Source: Phymatolithon calcareum (taxonomy: Eukaryota > Rhodophyta > Florideophyceae > Hapalidiales). Taken from it: a stretch of DNA of 64,000 nucleotides. The stretch covers positions 2,790,001 through 2,854,000 of the forward strand of contig OZ345355.1 in the NCBI GenBank assembly GCA_977006965.1, given 5' to 3'. Below are positions 52,043 through 61,738 of this stretch, one piece after another. Each line of letters begins with the position of its first letter. Position 1 is the first letter of the stretch. Under the pieces are notes generated by a model that worked only from the letters and a program-made list of their open reading frames with translations, did no database searches and was not told the origin of the DNA. Position numbers and translations under genes: made by a program.

Positions 52043-53020
52043 CAGGCCTTGGGAGCAATATACTGCAATAGAAATAAACTGCAATATACTGGTATTTCAA
52101 TATTATTCCTTGATCTGTTTCTATTGGAAAACGTATTGGTAAGCGGCAGAGTTGTAGATCTATTGATTGCTCAGCGTGATACGTAAAACGTCTTCCCAGA
52201 CAGGCTATTAATGTGGAGGATAGTGCCATGTTTCTACGCTATCGTTCTGCTCAAGTCAGACAGTCAACATTTTCTTTGCTCTATCGTGACCGCGCGTCTT
52301 GAGTCTTTCATTTGCGAAATGGTAGGCAAATCGAAACCAGCGTGCATTGTCAAGACTCTCATGACGAAACGCAATGATACTGTCAAGGACATACCGTCTC
52401 GGAAAGGCGAAGAATTCACCCGGGGCGATGTACCCTGTTTGGTCTCTTCCTGCCCCCGCGGAAGTTATTGCAAAAACTCCGTACCAACAGTATCGTTCGA
52501 GAAAGGCACCGGGTGGAGGAACCCGTACTCGCACCTGTTATCGTGCGTTGCAGGTGGAGATGAGAACAAATGGTTCGAGATGTATCGCACGTGCGTGAAA
52601 GATGAAACGAACCGGGATAGTACTCGACACATTTCCTCGTATTTCGAGTCGACACTATCTACTACTGCACGCGAAAAGGCCATGTACCAGTACATTGATG
52701 TCATCATCTCACTTTCTCTACCAATATCTTACGTTGAGAACCCGCGCTTTCGTGACTTCAGTAAGGTGGATGAGAATATTTCTATCAAAGCATTTCGGGA
52801 TACGGTTTTTAAGTTGGTGGAACTGGTCGAAATTGGCGTGAGGAATGACCTCAAAAACACTCGTGGTGCTGTGATGCATGATGCTTGGACCAAAAATGGG
52901 TCATTACTTCGGCATTTTCGCTGTCGTTTCAAATGAATCCAAAAGCAATCGGGGTGTTGGTAGATTCAATCATATTGCCTCTGTTGCCTTCGGTAACTAC
53001 GCGAAACGATTGCACGCCCG
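52043..53020 (+). mobile_element. hAT element, 5' part
   Basis: Starts with a terminus-like CAGGCCTTGGGAGC followed by several gcaatata/tgcaat strings (52050-52085), then the transposase N-terminal half. The right end is missing: the sequence runs into LINE coding sequence at about 53020. No second target duplication was found, so the fragment was probably truncated. Confidence 0.55.
52211..52936 (+). pseudogene. hAT transposase, N-terminal half
   Basis: A 241-residue frame (a likely start is MVGKSKPACIVKTLMTKRN near 52319). A zinc-finger-like block CLVSSCPRGSYCKNSV, VSFEKGTGWRNPYSHLLSC is followed by the hAT core start: EKAMYQYIDVIISLSLPISY, VENPRFRDFSKVDENISIKA and RGAVMHDAWTKNG, where Asp is the first catalytic residue. 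Near 52890 an A-run (ccaaaaatggg) shifts the frame; GHYFGIFAVVSNES in the next frame is the expected continuation. The rest of the DDE domain and the dimerisation domain are missing. Confidence 0.75.
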
Positions 53021-53696
53021 AATGCGAGCCCTCTGCAGAATTACTCGACCAAAGATAAGAAGAGCGCAACTCGGAGAGCACTTCGCACAGAGGATTATAC
53101 GAGGGAAGTACGAAATCGAGAAGGAAGCAAATTACGCAGGAAAAGAAGGGGACATACAGCAAGTAGAGAGGGATATTCGCTATCTGCAGGAACATGAGCT
53201 CCTAAGAGGCAGTACCGAGCGAGCCGTACGAGGGCTGGTGACCCACAAACATGAGAGCCACCGCGGATGACAAGAATGGATTGAAAAGGAAGAAGAAAAA
53301 GAGAGAAAAATTGCCGTCGATACTAAGGAGAGAGTAAGCCCTGTACTACAAATTCGATCCAGGAAACACCGACTCCTAGCAGTCAAGTGGTTCTTTGGCC
53401 GCTTCCCACCACGAAGAGCAGAGTCTTACATTGAAAAGTTCAACGAGGTCGCGGAAGAGAATCTGAAAACTCTACAACGAAATTTGACAAGTCCAAGAGC
53501 AGAAGAATCTTGGGAAAAAGGAACGAAAACGGCGATTGACAAACTTTTAGCCTTGGAAATCCATATGTTAGAAGTAATGATAGTGTAATGTGATCTGATT
53601 GGGTAATGAGATGGCAGTATGAACGAGAAGCTGCTCTGGTGTTGGTGAATACCGGCGTTGAGGGCTTCTAAAATAAAAACCTACAATTTCCCCCCT
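53020..53696 (+). mobile_element. LINE 3' end with C-terminal block
   Basis: An open frame runs to 53588 with one TGA at 53268-53270. It includes TERAVRGLVTHKHESHRG, then EWIEKEEEKERKIAVDTKER, RKHRLLAVKWFFGRFPPRR and EESWEKGTKTAIDKLLALEI. The block KHRLLAVKWFFGRFP is the counterpart of RHRQLAIKYANGRFPQV in the other LINE subfamily. The 3' tail is accggcgttgagggcttcta, aaataaaaacctacaatttc and a C-run ending about 53696. Confidence 0.7.
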
Positions 53697-54190
53697 CAAT
53701 CATATTGCCGTTGGTATTGGCGGAAGGGAGCTATTGGCTATAGGTATTGCTCATCAGCTTCATGTCACGATAAAACTACAATAGATTGCTCCCAAAGCCT
53801 GGCGCTATATCAATTCCAATTATATCTGATGCCCCATAATTTGATTTTCGGTCTTGTGCCGGACAGATTCAAGCCAAGTTTCCTTGTCATGCAAAGAGGT
53901 ACCCCAAACGTGAGCAGAGTATTCTACTTCTCTTCTTTTTTTCGGTCTTGTGCAAAGCTTGACCGCTCATATGGGCACCGGTTCTCAGTCAATTTGCATC
54001 CTACAAATCAGCTCTGAGCCACCGATTCATTCATATTGCACCTCTACTAGTAGGCTAGCAGCGTTTTGCTGGCCTAAGTTTCTTTCACTCAATTCTATCG
54101 TTTGCAACCTGGAATCCGGCTTGCACGTCAGGGCCTTGTACATCACCAATGATTGATTCAGGCCTTGGTCTAGTGAATTGGAGCAATGGG
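53697..54190. other. No recognisable gene
   Basis: Frame 53658-54017 (plus, 119 aa) starts inside the LINE tail and has no motif. Nothing else is supported. Confidence 0.3.
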
Positions 54191-54395
54191 GAAACTGTAT
54201 ACATACATATATGTATGTAAACTGCTTTCTCCCCATGGGGCTCGCAAGGCAGTGCTTTATTGCTGAATTATCTTCTACTTAGATACGGCATAGAATGGGG
54301 GAAAGAGAAGGTTATAATTTAGAAGCGCATAACGCCGGCACTCAGCAACGTCAGAGCAGCTTCCCGTGTCTAGATGCGCATCGCTCTGCCATCTC
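54191..54395 (-). mobile_element. Retroposon 3' tail fragments
   Basis: 54195-54290 resembles 38935-39010 (tatgtatgtaaactgctttc, gctgaattatcttct). 54300-54360 has ataatttagaagcgcataac and gccggcactcagcaacgtca, a diverged inverse of the LINE tail seen at 40930-40990. Confidence 0.5.
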
Positions 54396-55260
54396 ATTTG
54401 CTAAGTAAGCACCTTCGCGCGGCACAGCATCGGGAAGGGACGTGCAGTAGACCAAGAAGGCATGGGAACATTCATACTCGGGCCGTATAAAGGCGGTCGC
54501 CCTATGCAAAATCTGTGAGAAATATTCTGGTACGTTGCGTCAAACGAGCTCTATGTACCGGGACTCAATACCGGTAAGGTGGCAGTCTGACAACGGTGAG
54601 CTCTTGTGGGCCTGAAGCATCGCCAAAGCATCATCCAGAAAACTCTTTATGAAAGCACACTTGACCTTTTTTCGCAAAGACGGCTTCAATACCAAGCAAA
54701 TACAAGTACGCGTTCGAAACACCAACGCCAAAAGCAATCTTTGGCGACGTTACTTTTTTTCTACGTGCTGTTTCACTGCCGTGCAATAATATTGTGTAGG
54801 GATCTTTGGACATTCTTAGAATGAGCTCCTTGCTTGTCAAGGAACCAAGGCTTCTTGTGCTTTATCACACTCAAATTGTAATACACGAATGGTTCGCATA
54901 GGGCACCCACGAAATTGGACTCTCATTCGCAGGTTTTGAACAAAAGCAGTATAGTCTCTTCTTCTCCTGTGGAAACATCTAGATTGATCTATTGCTCTCA
55001 AGTCCAAGGGTTTGCTCGTCCGCTGCCAAGGGATCGCTGTTCGACACGTTAAATTTTAGTGTTCTCCTATGACGAAATAATGCAAAATCGGATCTTGAAT
55101 TCATGTTCATCACTGGACCTGCAACCGAACTTCCCACAACTCGGTCAGTTGAATACATGACACAATCTTGGAAAAGAGTGCAGTAGTCTCTTTTGGAAAT
55201 AGAAAAATCACAGGCGGGAATCCTATCCGCAGGACACACATCGACCCAAAGGTACTGTTA
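54396..55260. other. No recognisable gene
   Basis: Small frames (54540-54737 minus, 54606-54824 plus, 54979-55239 minus) without motifs. It may hold the promoter of the 55275 gene; no TATA box is evident. Confidence 0.3.
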
Positions 55261-55274
55261 CCAAAGTTGATTCC

Positions 55275-55973
55275 ATGAGAAGCAGATCTACCATGGGCCG
55301 TGTCGGTATTCTTTTCGTCAGCATGCTGTTAATGTTTATTCAAACATCTCCGATTTTGGGGCAAGTGACTGTGGAGAAGGGTGAAAACAGTAAATCGACT
55401 ATCAGGGATTACGTTCCAAGCACTCGTGCAGACACTGGGACATCGTACATGGGTGTCCCTGCAAAAGACTATTACACCAGAGCATCCGAAGTCTACTCAA
55501 GAAGAGTTGGCAAGTGGGCACAGGGTCTGAGTGATGGACATCCATGCAGTCCTTCTGGTCAACGATGCTCACTGGAGTTTCTATGTGTAGGCCCTGAAGA
55601 CAAGGAAGAGTGCCACAAACCAGTAGAAGAAGGAGGACACTGTGACCTGTTGTACAAAGTGTGTGGAGAAGGTCTCCAGTGTCAATTCGAGAAGTGCACG
55701 AAACCAAGTCAGGTCAATCAACCCTGCAGCTACGTCGACAGCAACGGATTGCTGCAAAATTCAGCATATCCGCTGTGCGAGAAAGGTTTGTACTGTAGAA
55801 GTAGCTCTAAAATATGTCTAAAACTAAGAGAAGAGAACGAGTACTGCAGTGACACATACAAATGCAGCACAGGACTCGTTTGTGATCTGGGAACATGCCG
55901 GAGTGAAAAGGTGGTGGCATTTCGCAGGACTGAGTACGTAACTACCGTGGACACTGTAAGCGAGAACTTCTGA
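55275..55973 (+). CDS. Secreted protein with repeated cysteine modules
   Basis: 232 residues. An N-terminal signal peptide (start M1, or MGRVGILFVSMLLMFIQTSP at residue 7) is cleaved near ILGQ. Residues 25-95 are Tyr/Ser-rich without Cys. Residues 96-215 hold about 20 Cys in repeats of the form G-x2-C-x5-C-x2-G-L-x-C-x4-C (for example YKVCGEGLQCQFEKC, KYSTGLVCDLGTC-like KCSTGLVCDLGTC). This pattern resembles the first Cys-rich region of Dickkopf-type proteins and similar extracellular proteins of protists. Probably extracellular and disulfide-rich; function unknown. A further Cys-rich stretch follows at 55988-56203 in another frame, possibly a second exon. Confidence 0.7.
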   Translation: MRSRSTMGRVGILFVSMLLMFIQTSPILGQVTVEKGENSKSTIRDYVPSTRADTGTSYMGVPAKDYYTRASEVYSRRVGKWAQGLSDGHPCSPSGQRCSLEFLCVGPEDKEECHKPVEEGGHCDLLYKVCGEGLQCQFEKCTKPSQVNQPCSYVDSNGLLQNSAYPLCEKGLYCRSSSKICLKLREENEYCSDTYKCSTGLVCDLGTCRSEKVVAFRRTEYVTTVDTVSENF

Positions 55974-55987
55974 GTGCCGCACCGAGC

Positions 55988-56203
55988 ATGTCCTATGGAA
56001 GGCGACAGCGTTCCAAGCCTGACGTGGTGGCGACAAAGTGTGGAGGAGGTTGCGAAGCTGGACAGATCTGCAACTTTACAGTATATTGGGAGTTTCCAGG
56101 CCTCCACGAAAGCTGCGCATGGACAAACTACTGTGTTTGTGGTAATTGCCGCACGTGCATAGCCAACTTTTGGGGTTATTTGTTATGCCAGTGGGTCTTC
56201 TAG
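55988..56203 (+). other. Cys-rich frame downstream, possible exon or paralogue remnant
   Basis: A 71-residue frame with TKCGGGCEAGQICNF, ESCAWTNYCVCGNCRTC and CQWVF. Cys density equals that of the preceding gene. A gtaagc near 55957 could be a donor, but no TACTAAC-type branch or clear acceptor lies before 56030. Alternatively it is the end of a decayed tandem copy. Confidence 0.4.
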
Positions 56204-56439
56204 CGGTATGGCACTATCCACTGAATAACAAAATTCTCAGCTTGGACAAATAAATCAGCAATCAGAATATCATCGTTCGGATAGGCTATGAAAAGCTGTC
56301 TTGCAATCAATACAATTGGTGAAGAGTATACTTAATACATGTTATGAGTCCGCAGGGGAGTACCTAAGGGGGCCCCGCTGAGTCCAAGATTGTACAAACT
56401 TTTCATCGACTAGTTCACCGAAAGAATAACTCACAAGCG

Positions 56440-57304
56440 AGGGAAGTCGCCGAGGTAGCCGAAAGATGAGAAACTGCGAATCTATGGGACATGAAGCGAG
56501 ACGGAGAAGGCCAAAAAACGCAAAATCGCCGTGGATAAAGGCAAGAATCCAAACCCCATATTCCAAATCAAGTCGAGAAAACACAGACTTTAGGCAGTCA
56601 AATGGTTTTTCGGCCGCTTCCCTCTGCAAAATCCGTCGGCATATTTCGACAACTACGACGAACTAGCAGCGATGCTGCTGGAAAACCTTCAACTCAACCT
56701 AAAGCAAGCACAGATGAATGATAGAACAGAAGAGGAAGTGCCAACCGAGAATAAGAAAATTCTCCTGCCCCGACGACATGAGGACAAAAATTGAAGCGGC
56801 TATCCGAAAAGCACCAAACGGAAAGGCACCGGGCTTAGACGAGGTGAAGGCTGAAATGCTAAAAGTCAATATACCCCTCAACGCTGAAATGCTTACAGCC
56901 TTGTGGGAAGCATGCGGGAGGTGTGGAGATCCGCCTCTGCACTGGCAGAAAGCGCTCCTCGTCCCAATACACAAAAGGGGGGGGGCACGAAGACCCCGGA
57001 AACTACCGACCGATTTCCCTGCTGAGCCACCCAAGGAAAATTATTGAGACAGCTATCGATATGAAGCTGCGCACAGTATACTAAAACCAATGGAATCAGC
57101 TTGGGTTCCTAAAGGGGAAGAGCACTGAACTTGCCATCCTAAGAGCTACTGAGCTACTAAAAGAGGATCAGAGATGCGTAGCAGTATTGGACCTTAAGGC
57201 TGACTACGACACAGTACCTATAGCACACTTGGTGAACAGAATGAGACAAGTACTGCCCAAGGAGATCTGCGCAATGGCCGAGGCGTTCTTGATATCATCC
57301 TGGA
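56440..57304 (+). pseudogene. LINE reverse transcriptase N-terminal half, broken
   Basis: From 56560: KSRKHRL, a stop, AVKWFFGRFPLQNPSAYFDN and charged helices. Then 56718-57047: IEAAIRKAPNGKAPGLDEVK and LHWQKALLVPIHKRGG. A frame change at a G-run (56980-56988) leads to GNYRPISLLSHPRKIIE, QLGFLKGKSTELAIL and CVAVLDLKADYDTVP (first catalytic Asp), then AEAFLISS. A TAA lies near 57082. This is the fingers/palm start of a LINE RT. At 57304 the frame is cut by a hAT element; LINE sequence continues at 58493. Confidence 0.8.
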
Positions 57305-58484
57305 CAGGGATAGTACCAATATTATTGTCATTTATTCGGGCACATGATGCAATAACAATTGCAATACCAATAATGCAAGGTTGAAGGCAATAGGAATAGC
57401 AATATCTGACCATTTTTCCAATGTCAATTGCAATAACATAATCTAGTTCAGGTCCTCCTGCGCCATTTCTTCACTCACGCGTTCAATCACTCTTGCGCTT
57501 CGGGCAGTGTTCATCGCCACGGAGACCGACTGCTGGTCCCAGTAACATTTGTTCTCTTTAAGAAACAGCAGGGCTTCTAGTAATAACGGTGTCATCCCCT
57601 TGCGATTGTCGGTCAAAACATTCTTGGCCACGGACCAAAGCCTCTCCACCTCGGCAGTTGATCCAAGAATGAAGTCCCATTTTATATAAGTCTGATGGAG
57701 CTCGGCACGCTTGCGCTTTTTTACGACATCTCTTTCCGCCATCGACAGCCGGCCTCCACCCGATCGGCCGATGGAGCTTGTTATGCCGTCATCTTGTTCC
57801 AGTTTGAGCTTCATGCGTGCATCCTTCATTTCATTTGTCCTAGTATCGGACTCACTGCGCTGTAGCTTAACATCTCCCCACTCCAATGCTGGGTCACACA
57901 CAATTGATGCACGTGATGACATGTGGCGATAAACGAGCTTTCTTGGCGGCGGCGTAGACTGGCCAGCGCATCTCTGTAGACCTGAAAAACGTGATCTTCG
58001 CTTCCTCCAGATATGCAACTCTTCAGGTGGCTGTATGGGTTAGTATACCCCTTTCCTTTTTCAAAAGCGATTTCACCATTTTCTCGGAAGTCAGCACATT
58101 TCGGGCAGAGAAGAATGTTAAAAGGCACTTTATAGCGTGTTATTCTGGTTCTGTGAGACTGCATATCGCGTTTTTCTTCACGTAGCTTCTGCGTTAGCGC
58201 CTCAACAACTTCTTTCGGGCTTGATTTGCGTCCGTTGCTTGACATTCTGGATGTAATGTTTCGGCAAACCAATTCGCAGGAGTATGAAGTCCAAGAGATC
58301 GCGTGAGCAAAACAGCATTCGGGAGCAATTTCCGAGTCAATGCCGGTCGACGTGTCTGTATTTATTGAGAGGCATTGATAACAAAGCAGAATTCCTGACA
58401 GCAATCGGATGCCACAGATTCGGGTGGCAATATGTAAACTGGATGGGGAGCTTCTATAACCCTTTTCCGTAATTTCCCTTACAG
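57305..58484 (-). mobile_element. hAT deletion derivative inserted in LINE RT
   Basis: The left terminus is CAGGGATAGTACC, followed by ataacaattgcaatacc strings. Flanks are atcctgga (57297-57304) and atcctgta (58485-58492), 7/8 identical. The right terminus (cccttacag) pairs poorly with the left, so the right edge rests on the flank match and on the LINE frame resuming (SSCTAALLDFASSEEGKG) after it. It carries a transposase with the central catalytic domain deleted. Confidence 0.65.
57443..58404 (-). pseudogene. hAT transposase, N- and C-terminal parts fused
   Basis: Frame 57826-58404 gives the N-terminus (likely start MSSNGRKSSPKEVVEALTQK at about 58245) with the zinc-finger-like LLCPKCADF, FEKGKGYTNPYSHLKSC, closely related to 52211-52936. 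Frame 57443-58018 gives the C-terminal dimerisation domain: YIKWDFILGSTAEVERLWSV, AKNVLTDNRKGMTPLLLEAL and LFLKENKCYWDQ. The whole DDE core between them is missing and the two parts are in different frames. A short derivative, unable to act by itself. Confidence 0.75.
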
Positions 58485-58492
58485 ATCCTGTA

Positions 58493-59290
58493 CCGCAGCG
58501 CTCTTAGATTTTGCCAGCTCCGAGGAAGGCAAGGGTATATCTACCTCTCAGGGCAATTAAGGCTTTATTACAATATTGCAATATATTGCAGTAAGAACAA
58601 TAAAAAGAAATGCCCGAAAGCAGAAACAACCATGAATTGCAGTACACAAGGAAAGATATCGCCGCGATGGAAACCAGAGAGCCGTTTGGTGAAGCAGTAA
58701 AGCACATCCAAGCAAACCAGTCTTCACAAACACTTCGATCAAAATTTCTGGCACTGGAAGGAGGCCGCCTAGAATCGAAGCGGAAAAGGAAGATTCCATA
58801 CGATAAGACAAGTGAATTGCCAGCAATACTCAAGTTCCCCAAGGTGAATCAAAGACAAGTCGCAATGCAGTATGCCTGCGGAAGATTCCCACAGGTGTCA
58901 AAATCAAGTATGGCCCAAGAATTCGGCACAAGAGCTAGAGAGCATATGGAGACCCTTGAAAGAACGCTAGTAGGGTACGACCTAGAAGGAGAAAAGCGAA
59001 TAGAAGCAGAAAAGGCGCTAGATGAGCTCTTACTATTTACTAAGACACTCAGAGAACGAATGGAGAACGAAGAAGGCCTGTATTGATTCGTATAAGGCAA
59101 GGCAATAAGCGGTCTAGTCTAACCACCAGAAATCCTGTAGAGGACTGAGATAGGATTACTTTGAATCCTGAGTTTTTTCGCCCGCGATTCTAGTGGGCGT
59201 TTCGTGAGCTACACAAAGGTAGCTAGCATCAGAGGAAGCCTCGCCTATATCTTCGGAAGTCTGTGGGGCTTTTAAATAAACTTGAATAAA
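58493..59290 (+). mobile_element. LINE C-terminal block and 3' tail (continuation)
   Basis: Resumes the LINE frame interrupted at 57304. A cagggcaattaagg plus attgcaatatattgcag string at 58543-58595 hints at another small hAT scar. Then comes the coding block 58610-59086 and the tail with aggactgagataggatta, gaggaagcctcgcc and ggggcttttaaataaacttg, ending about 59290. Confidence 0.7.
58610..59086 (+). CDS. LINE C-terminal 'RKRKIPYDK/CGRFPQV' domain protein
   Basis: 158 residues, the best preserved copy of this block. Residues 12-25 QYTRKDIAAMETRE, basic core ESKRKRKIPYDKTSELPAIL, then QYACGRFPQVSK and helices TLERTLVGYDLEGEKRIEAE and ERMENEEGLY. The Cys-Gly-Arg-Phe-Pro segment is invariant among copies except C/N/S in the first position. 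It is probably the end of the LINE polyprotein. Intactness relative to the broken RT upstream may be chance. Confidence 0.5.
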   Translation: MPESRNNHELQYTRKDIAAMETREPFGEAVKHIQANQSSQTLRSKFLALEGGRLESKRKRKIPYDKTSELPAILKFPKVNQRQVAMQYACGRFPQVSKSSMAQEFGTRAREHMETLERTLVGYDLEGEKRIEAEKALDELLLFTKTLRERMENEEGLY

Positions 59291-59584
59291 AAAGAAGAGG
59301 AAGTGAAACACATTGGAGGCGCATAATGAAGACGAAGGCATACATCAAGAACTGTGAAGTCCAGATTTTAGAGCTTTTGAAGCAAGCTCTGTAAATCGGA
59401 GCTTAGCAGTTTGAATTCTAGAGGTTTTTCAGTTAATGACGTGTTTGTCTGTTCAGACCTTTTAAATTTCGATGTACAAACACTTCTACTATTCCAGATT
59501 AGAGATGAGCAAGTTCTTGGCTTGCAGTTTTCAAGCTCAGCCCGTCTTAATGAAACTAGAAGTTGAGAAACCGCTTTTTAGAGC
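59291..59584. other. No recognisable gene
   Basis: A/T-rich sequence after the LINE tail. No feature is supported. Confidence 0.35.
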
Positions 59585-59869
59585 GTGTTGAGTTTTAAGA
59601 ATAGAAGATTTCAGTTCACCTTGTACGACCCCGGCTTCGCGCCCCCGGCGCCTGGATTGATGCTATATCACCGGAGATCATTGAGAAACAATGTGCTACA
59701 GGGAAAGTCTCACGGCACTTCCCCTCTCTCTCGATCAATGTTTGCTCTCGATCAAGTTTACCCGCACAAAATAAGCAATTTTCGATCAGCTCATCTGAGA
59801 GTCATCCGCGATAACGACATCATGTTCAGCGCGGAGTTCTGGATACCGCTGCTCACAGCACATGGCTAA
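59585..59869 (+). CDS. Hypothetical protein in overlapping ORF group (1)
   Basis: 94 residues with no recognised motif; the C-terminal half (FRSAHLRVIRDNDIMFSAEF) looks globular. Its stop overlaps the next start by 8 bp. Coding status is uncertain. Confidence 0.3.
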   Translation: MLSFKNRRFQFTLYDPGFAPPAPGLMLYHRRSLRNNVLQGKSHGTSPLSRSMFALDQVYPHKISNFRSAHLRVIRDNDIMFSAEFWIPLLTAHG

Positions 59870-60161
59870 TGACGAAGATGGTATTCCTAATCAAGGTGAC
59901 GACGTCGCAGCCGAGCAAGAGCTCCCAGTCGAGCCAGAGGTGCTTGCAGAGACATCGATACTAGCGGCACCGGAATTTTCTCAAAATATAACCGTTCCAT
60001 CTGATGATCCCGAAGACGATTTGAGTGCTACAGAGCAGGGTGATTCTATCGTTTCAATCCCCGCGGCTGGTAGTCAAAATAAAAGTGTACAATTCGAGCT
60101 GCGTGCTAGTCTTGGGTCTTACAGGGTGGTTACGTGGTCGCACAGGAGAGAGAGGCGCTAA
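59862..60161 (+). CDS. Hypothetical acidic protein in overlapping ORF group (2)
   Basis: 99 residues. Residues 1-75 are strongly acidic and disorder-prone (MANDEDGIPNQGDDVAAEQE, VPSDDPEDDLSATEQGD); the last 25 turn basic (WSHRRERR). It overlaps the preceding frame by 8 bp. No family is recognised. The acidic composition is unlike a chance frame. Confidence 0.4.
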   Translation: MANDEDGIPNQGDDVAAEQELPVEPEVLAETSILAAPEFSQNITVPSDDPEDDLSATEQGDSIVSIPAAGSQNKSVQFELRASLGSYRVVTWSHRRERR

Positions 60162-60242
60162 CTGGATTATCGGAGCTGACGGATGGGTCTGGAGTTAGAA
60201 TTGTGATATCTTGTTGAGCTTTCTTAGACACATTACAAGAAT

Positions 60243-60473
60243 ATGTTTTTTCGAGGCATTGCGAAATGTCTACGTGGTCGTAAAGACCCTTCCATAGTCA
60301 TATCTGTGAGTATCGCCCCATTCAGTCACAAAGTAAGGATTTCTGTTAATGAATTAGTCAGAATTCTCGTTCCCAAAGTGACACCCGGGAAATTGGAGCC
60401 TGAGAAAGCACAACCACGGTCCTGGATCCTGTTTCGTAAGACACTCTTCTCACTCGTGCGGACCTTCATATGA
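60243..60473 (+). CDS. Hypothetical protein in overlapping ORF group (3)
   Basis: 76 residues, basic, starting MFFRGIAKCLRGRKDPSIVI. The stop TGA overlaps the next ATG as ATGA (60470-60473). No family is recognised. Confidence 0.35.
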   Translation: MFFRGIAKCLRGRKDPSIVISVSIAPFSHKVRISVNELVRILVPKVTPGKLEPEKAQPRSWILFRKTLFSLVRTFI

Positions 60474-60808
60474 GTTTGGTGAGTCTCGGACACGTTAATC
60501 TGATATCTTTCAATTCACCATTTCACTCCGCCATACCGATTGAATTCAAGCTCAATTTGAGCATTCCTACGGTGGATCAAGACGTTCACATCGCTCGTCA
60601 GCTCATACGTTTTCTACGTATGTTCACCCTTCATATGTTTCATTTGTCATCGCTACACTCATCATTGTTCAAGGTGTCACCAAAGAGGAACAATAATTCC
60701 TTTGCATCCGTTTTTTGGGCGCAAATCATGGTAAGGCACAGTATTGTTATCGATATGGGTACAATACAACAAATTGTTTCTCTTCCTGTAATCAGTCGTT
60801 CTCTTTAA
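60470..60808 (+). CDS. Hypothetical protein in overlapping ORF group (4)
   Basis: 112 residues, beta-rich N-terminus (LVSLGHVNLISFNSPFHSAI, EFKLNLSIPTVDQDVHIARQ). It continues the ATGA overlap from the frame before. Frames 3 and 4 could instead be exons of one gene. No family is recognised. Confidence 0.35.
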   Translation: MSLVSLGHVNLISFNSPFHSAIPIEFKLNLSIPTVDQDVHIARQLIRFLRMFTLHMFHLSSLHSSLFKVSPKRNNNSFASVFWAQIMVRHSIVIDMGTIQQIVSLPVISRSL

Positions 60809-61690
60809 TCTCTTGTCAAGGCTTTGTGTGCATTCTCTACGTGATAGTCGCGCGCATTTGCGCAGAAACATCATCATCCGTTTCATATACAATATGAATA
60901 GAGATGCACCACCAGCAACACGCAGCCGCCGTTCTAATCACTGTTCGATATGGCTAAACAGTTCCGGACTCACAGAGCCGATTGACGCTAAAACATGATC
61001 GTCGGGAAGAGCAGGATAAAGAGGAGCATCGGACGTCCGTAGCAAAATAATGCGATATGAATAACGTTGTATGGTCGACAAGTTAAGATATGACTTCCGG
61101 AGATTCTCTCCGTCAGCAGGTGTCGGTGGTTCTATTGTAGCTTCCATGGTGTCTCTCAGAGAGTTTATGCGGTTGGTAAGCCCAACCTCTCAGGAATTCT
61201 CACTCCATGCGGTACTGTCTTGTTATAGTATGTGTACTCTGTCATCATTGGGTGTGTTTGGTGATATGGCTCAGAGGAAGATGCAACGAGCGTGATCAGG
61301 TTCCTCCGCTTGTGCAAGGTGGACAACCTCTGAAACAGATTTAGTCTCACCGGACTTTTTATGCTCACGATGCGCCGGCGTTTCCCGAATATCTGCACCA
61401 ATGGAAAGCGCTTCGCAAATGGCACTATAGGTGTCGAAAATAATGTCAAATCGCTGACACTTTGGCGGGGTGGTGTGCTTGGCATAAAATTCTGAAGGAT
61501 TCACCTTCCAGTTAATGGAAGAATTCATCGAGAAAGAGTGTAGCTGTGGGGTTGTTAAACGCGCAAGTTGGCACACTGGCTGTGGTCGCGTTGTTCCCTG
61601 GCCAAAAGCCGAGGGCGCCGCTTCGCGGGGACCTTTATAGAAAAAGAATTGGATCAAGAATGACTTGGCAGTATGAGAAATGGATCAATG
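60809..61690. other. Anonymous region, possible minus-strand frames
   Basis: The minus-strand frame 61271-61657 (128 aa, starting MIQFFFYKGPREA, with FDIIFDTYSAICEALSIGAD) is the most protein-like; 60938-61147 (69 aa, starting MEATIEPPTPADGENLRKSY) lies downstream and might be a later exon. No family is recognised. Confidence 0.3.
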
Positions 61691-61696
61691 GAAGAA

Positions 61697-61724
61697 TCTG
61701 GAAGCCGCGAAGCGGCTTCCTAGA
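61697..61724. repeat. Hairpin, 9-bp perfect arms, GAA loop
   Basis: ggaagccgc / gcggcttcc at 61700-61720, extended by tct/taga with one bulged base. It lies 20 bp before a cluster of CTGTAAT strings. Confidence 0.8.
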
Positions 61725-61738
61725 CCGCCACAGGCGAG

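Noticed and set aside
52256-52707. Minus-strand frames of 79-92 aa opposite the hAT transposase
   Set aside because: Antisense shadows with no motif, while the plus-strand frame has clear hAT features.
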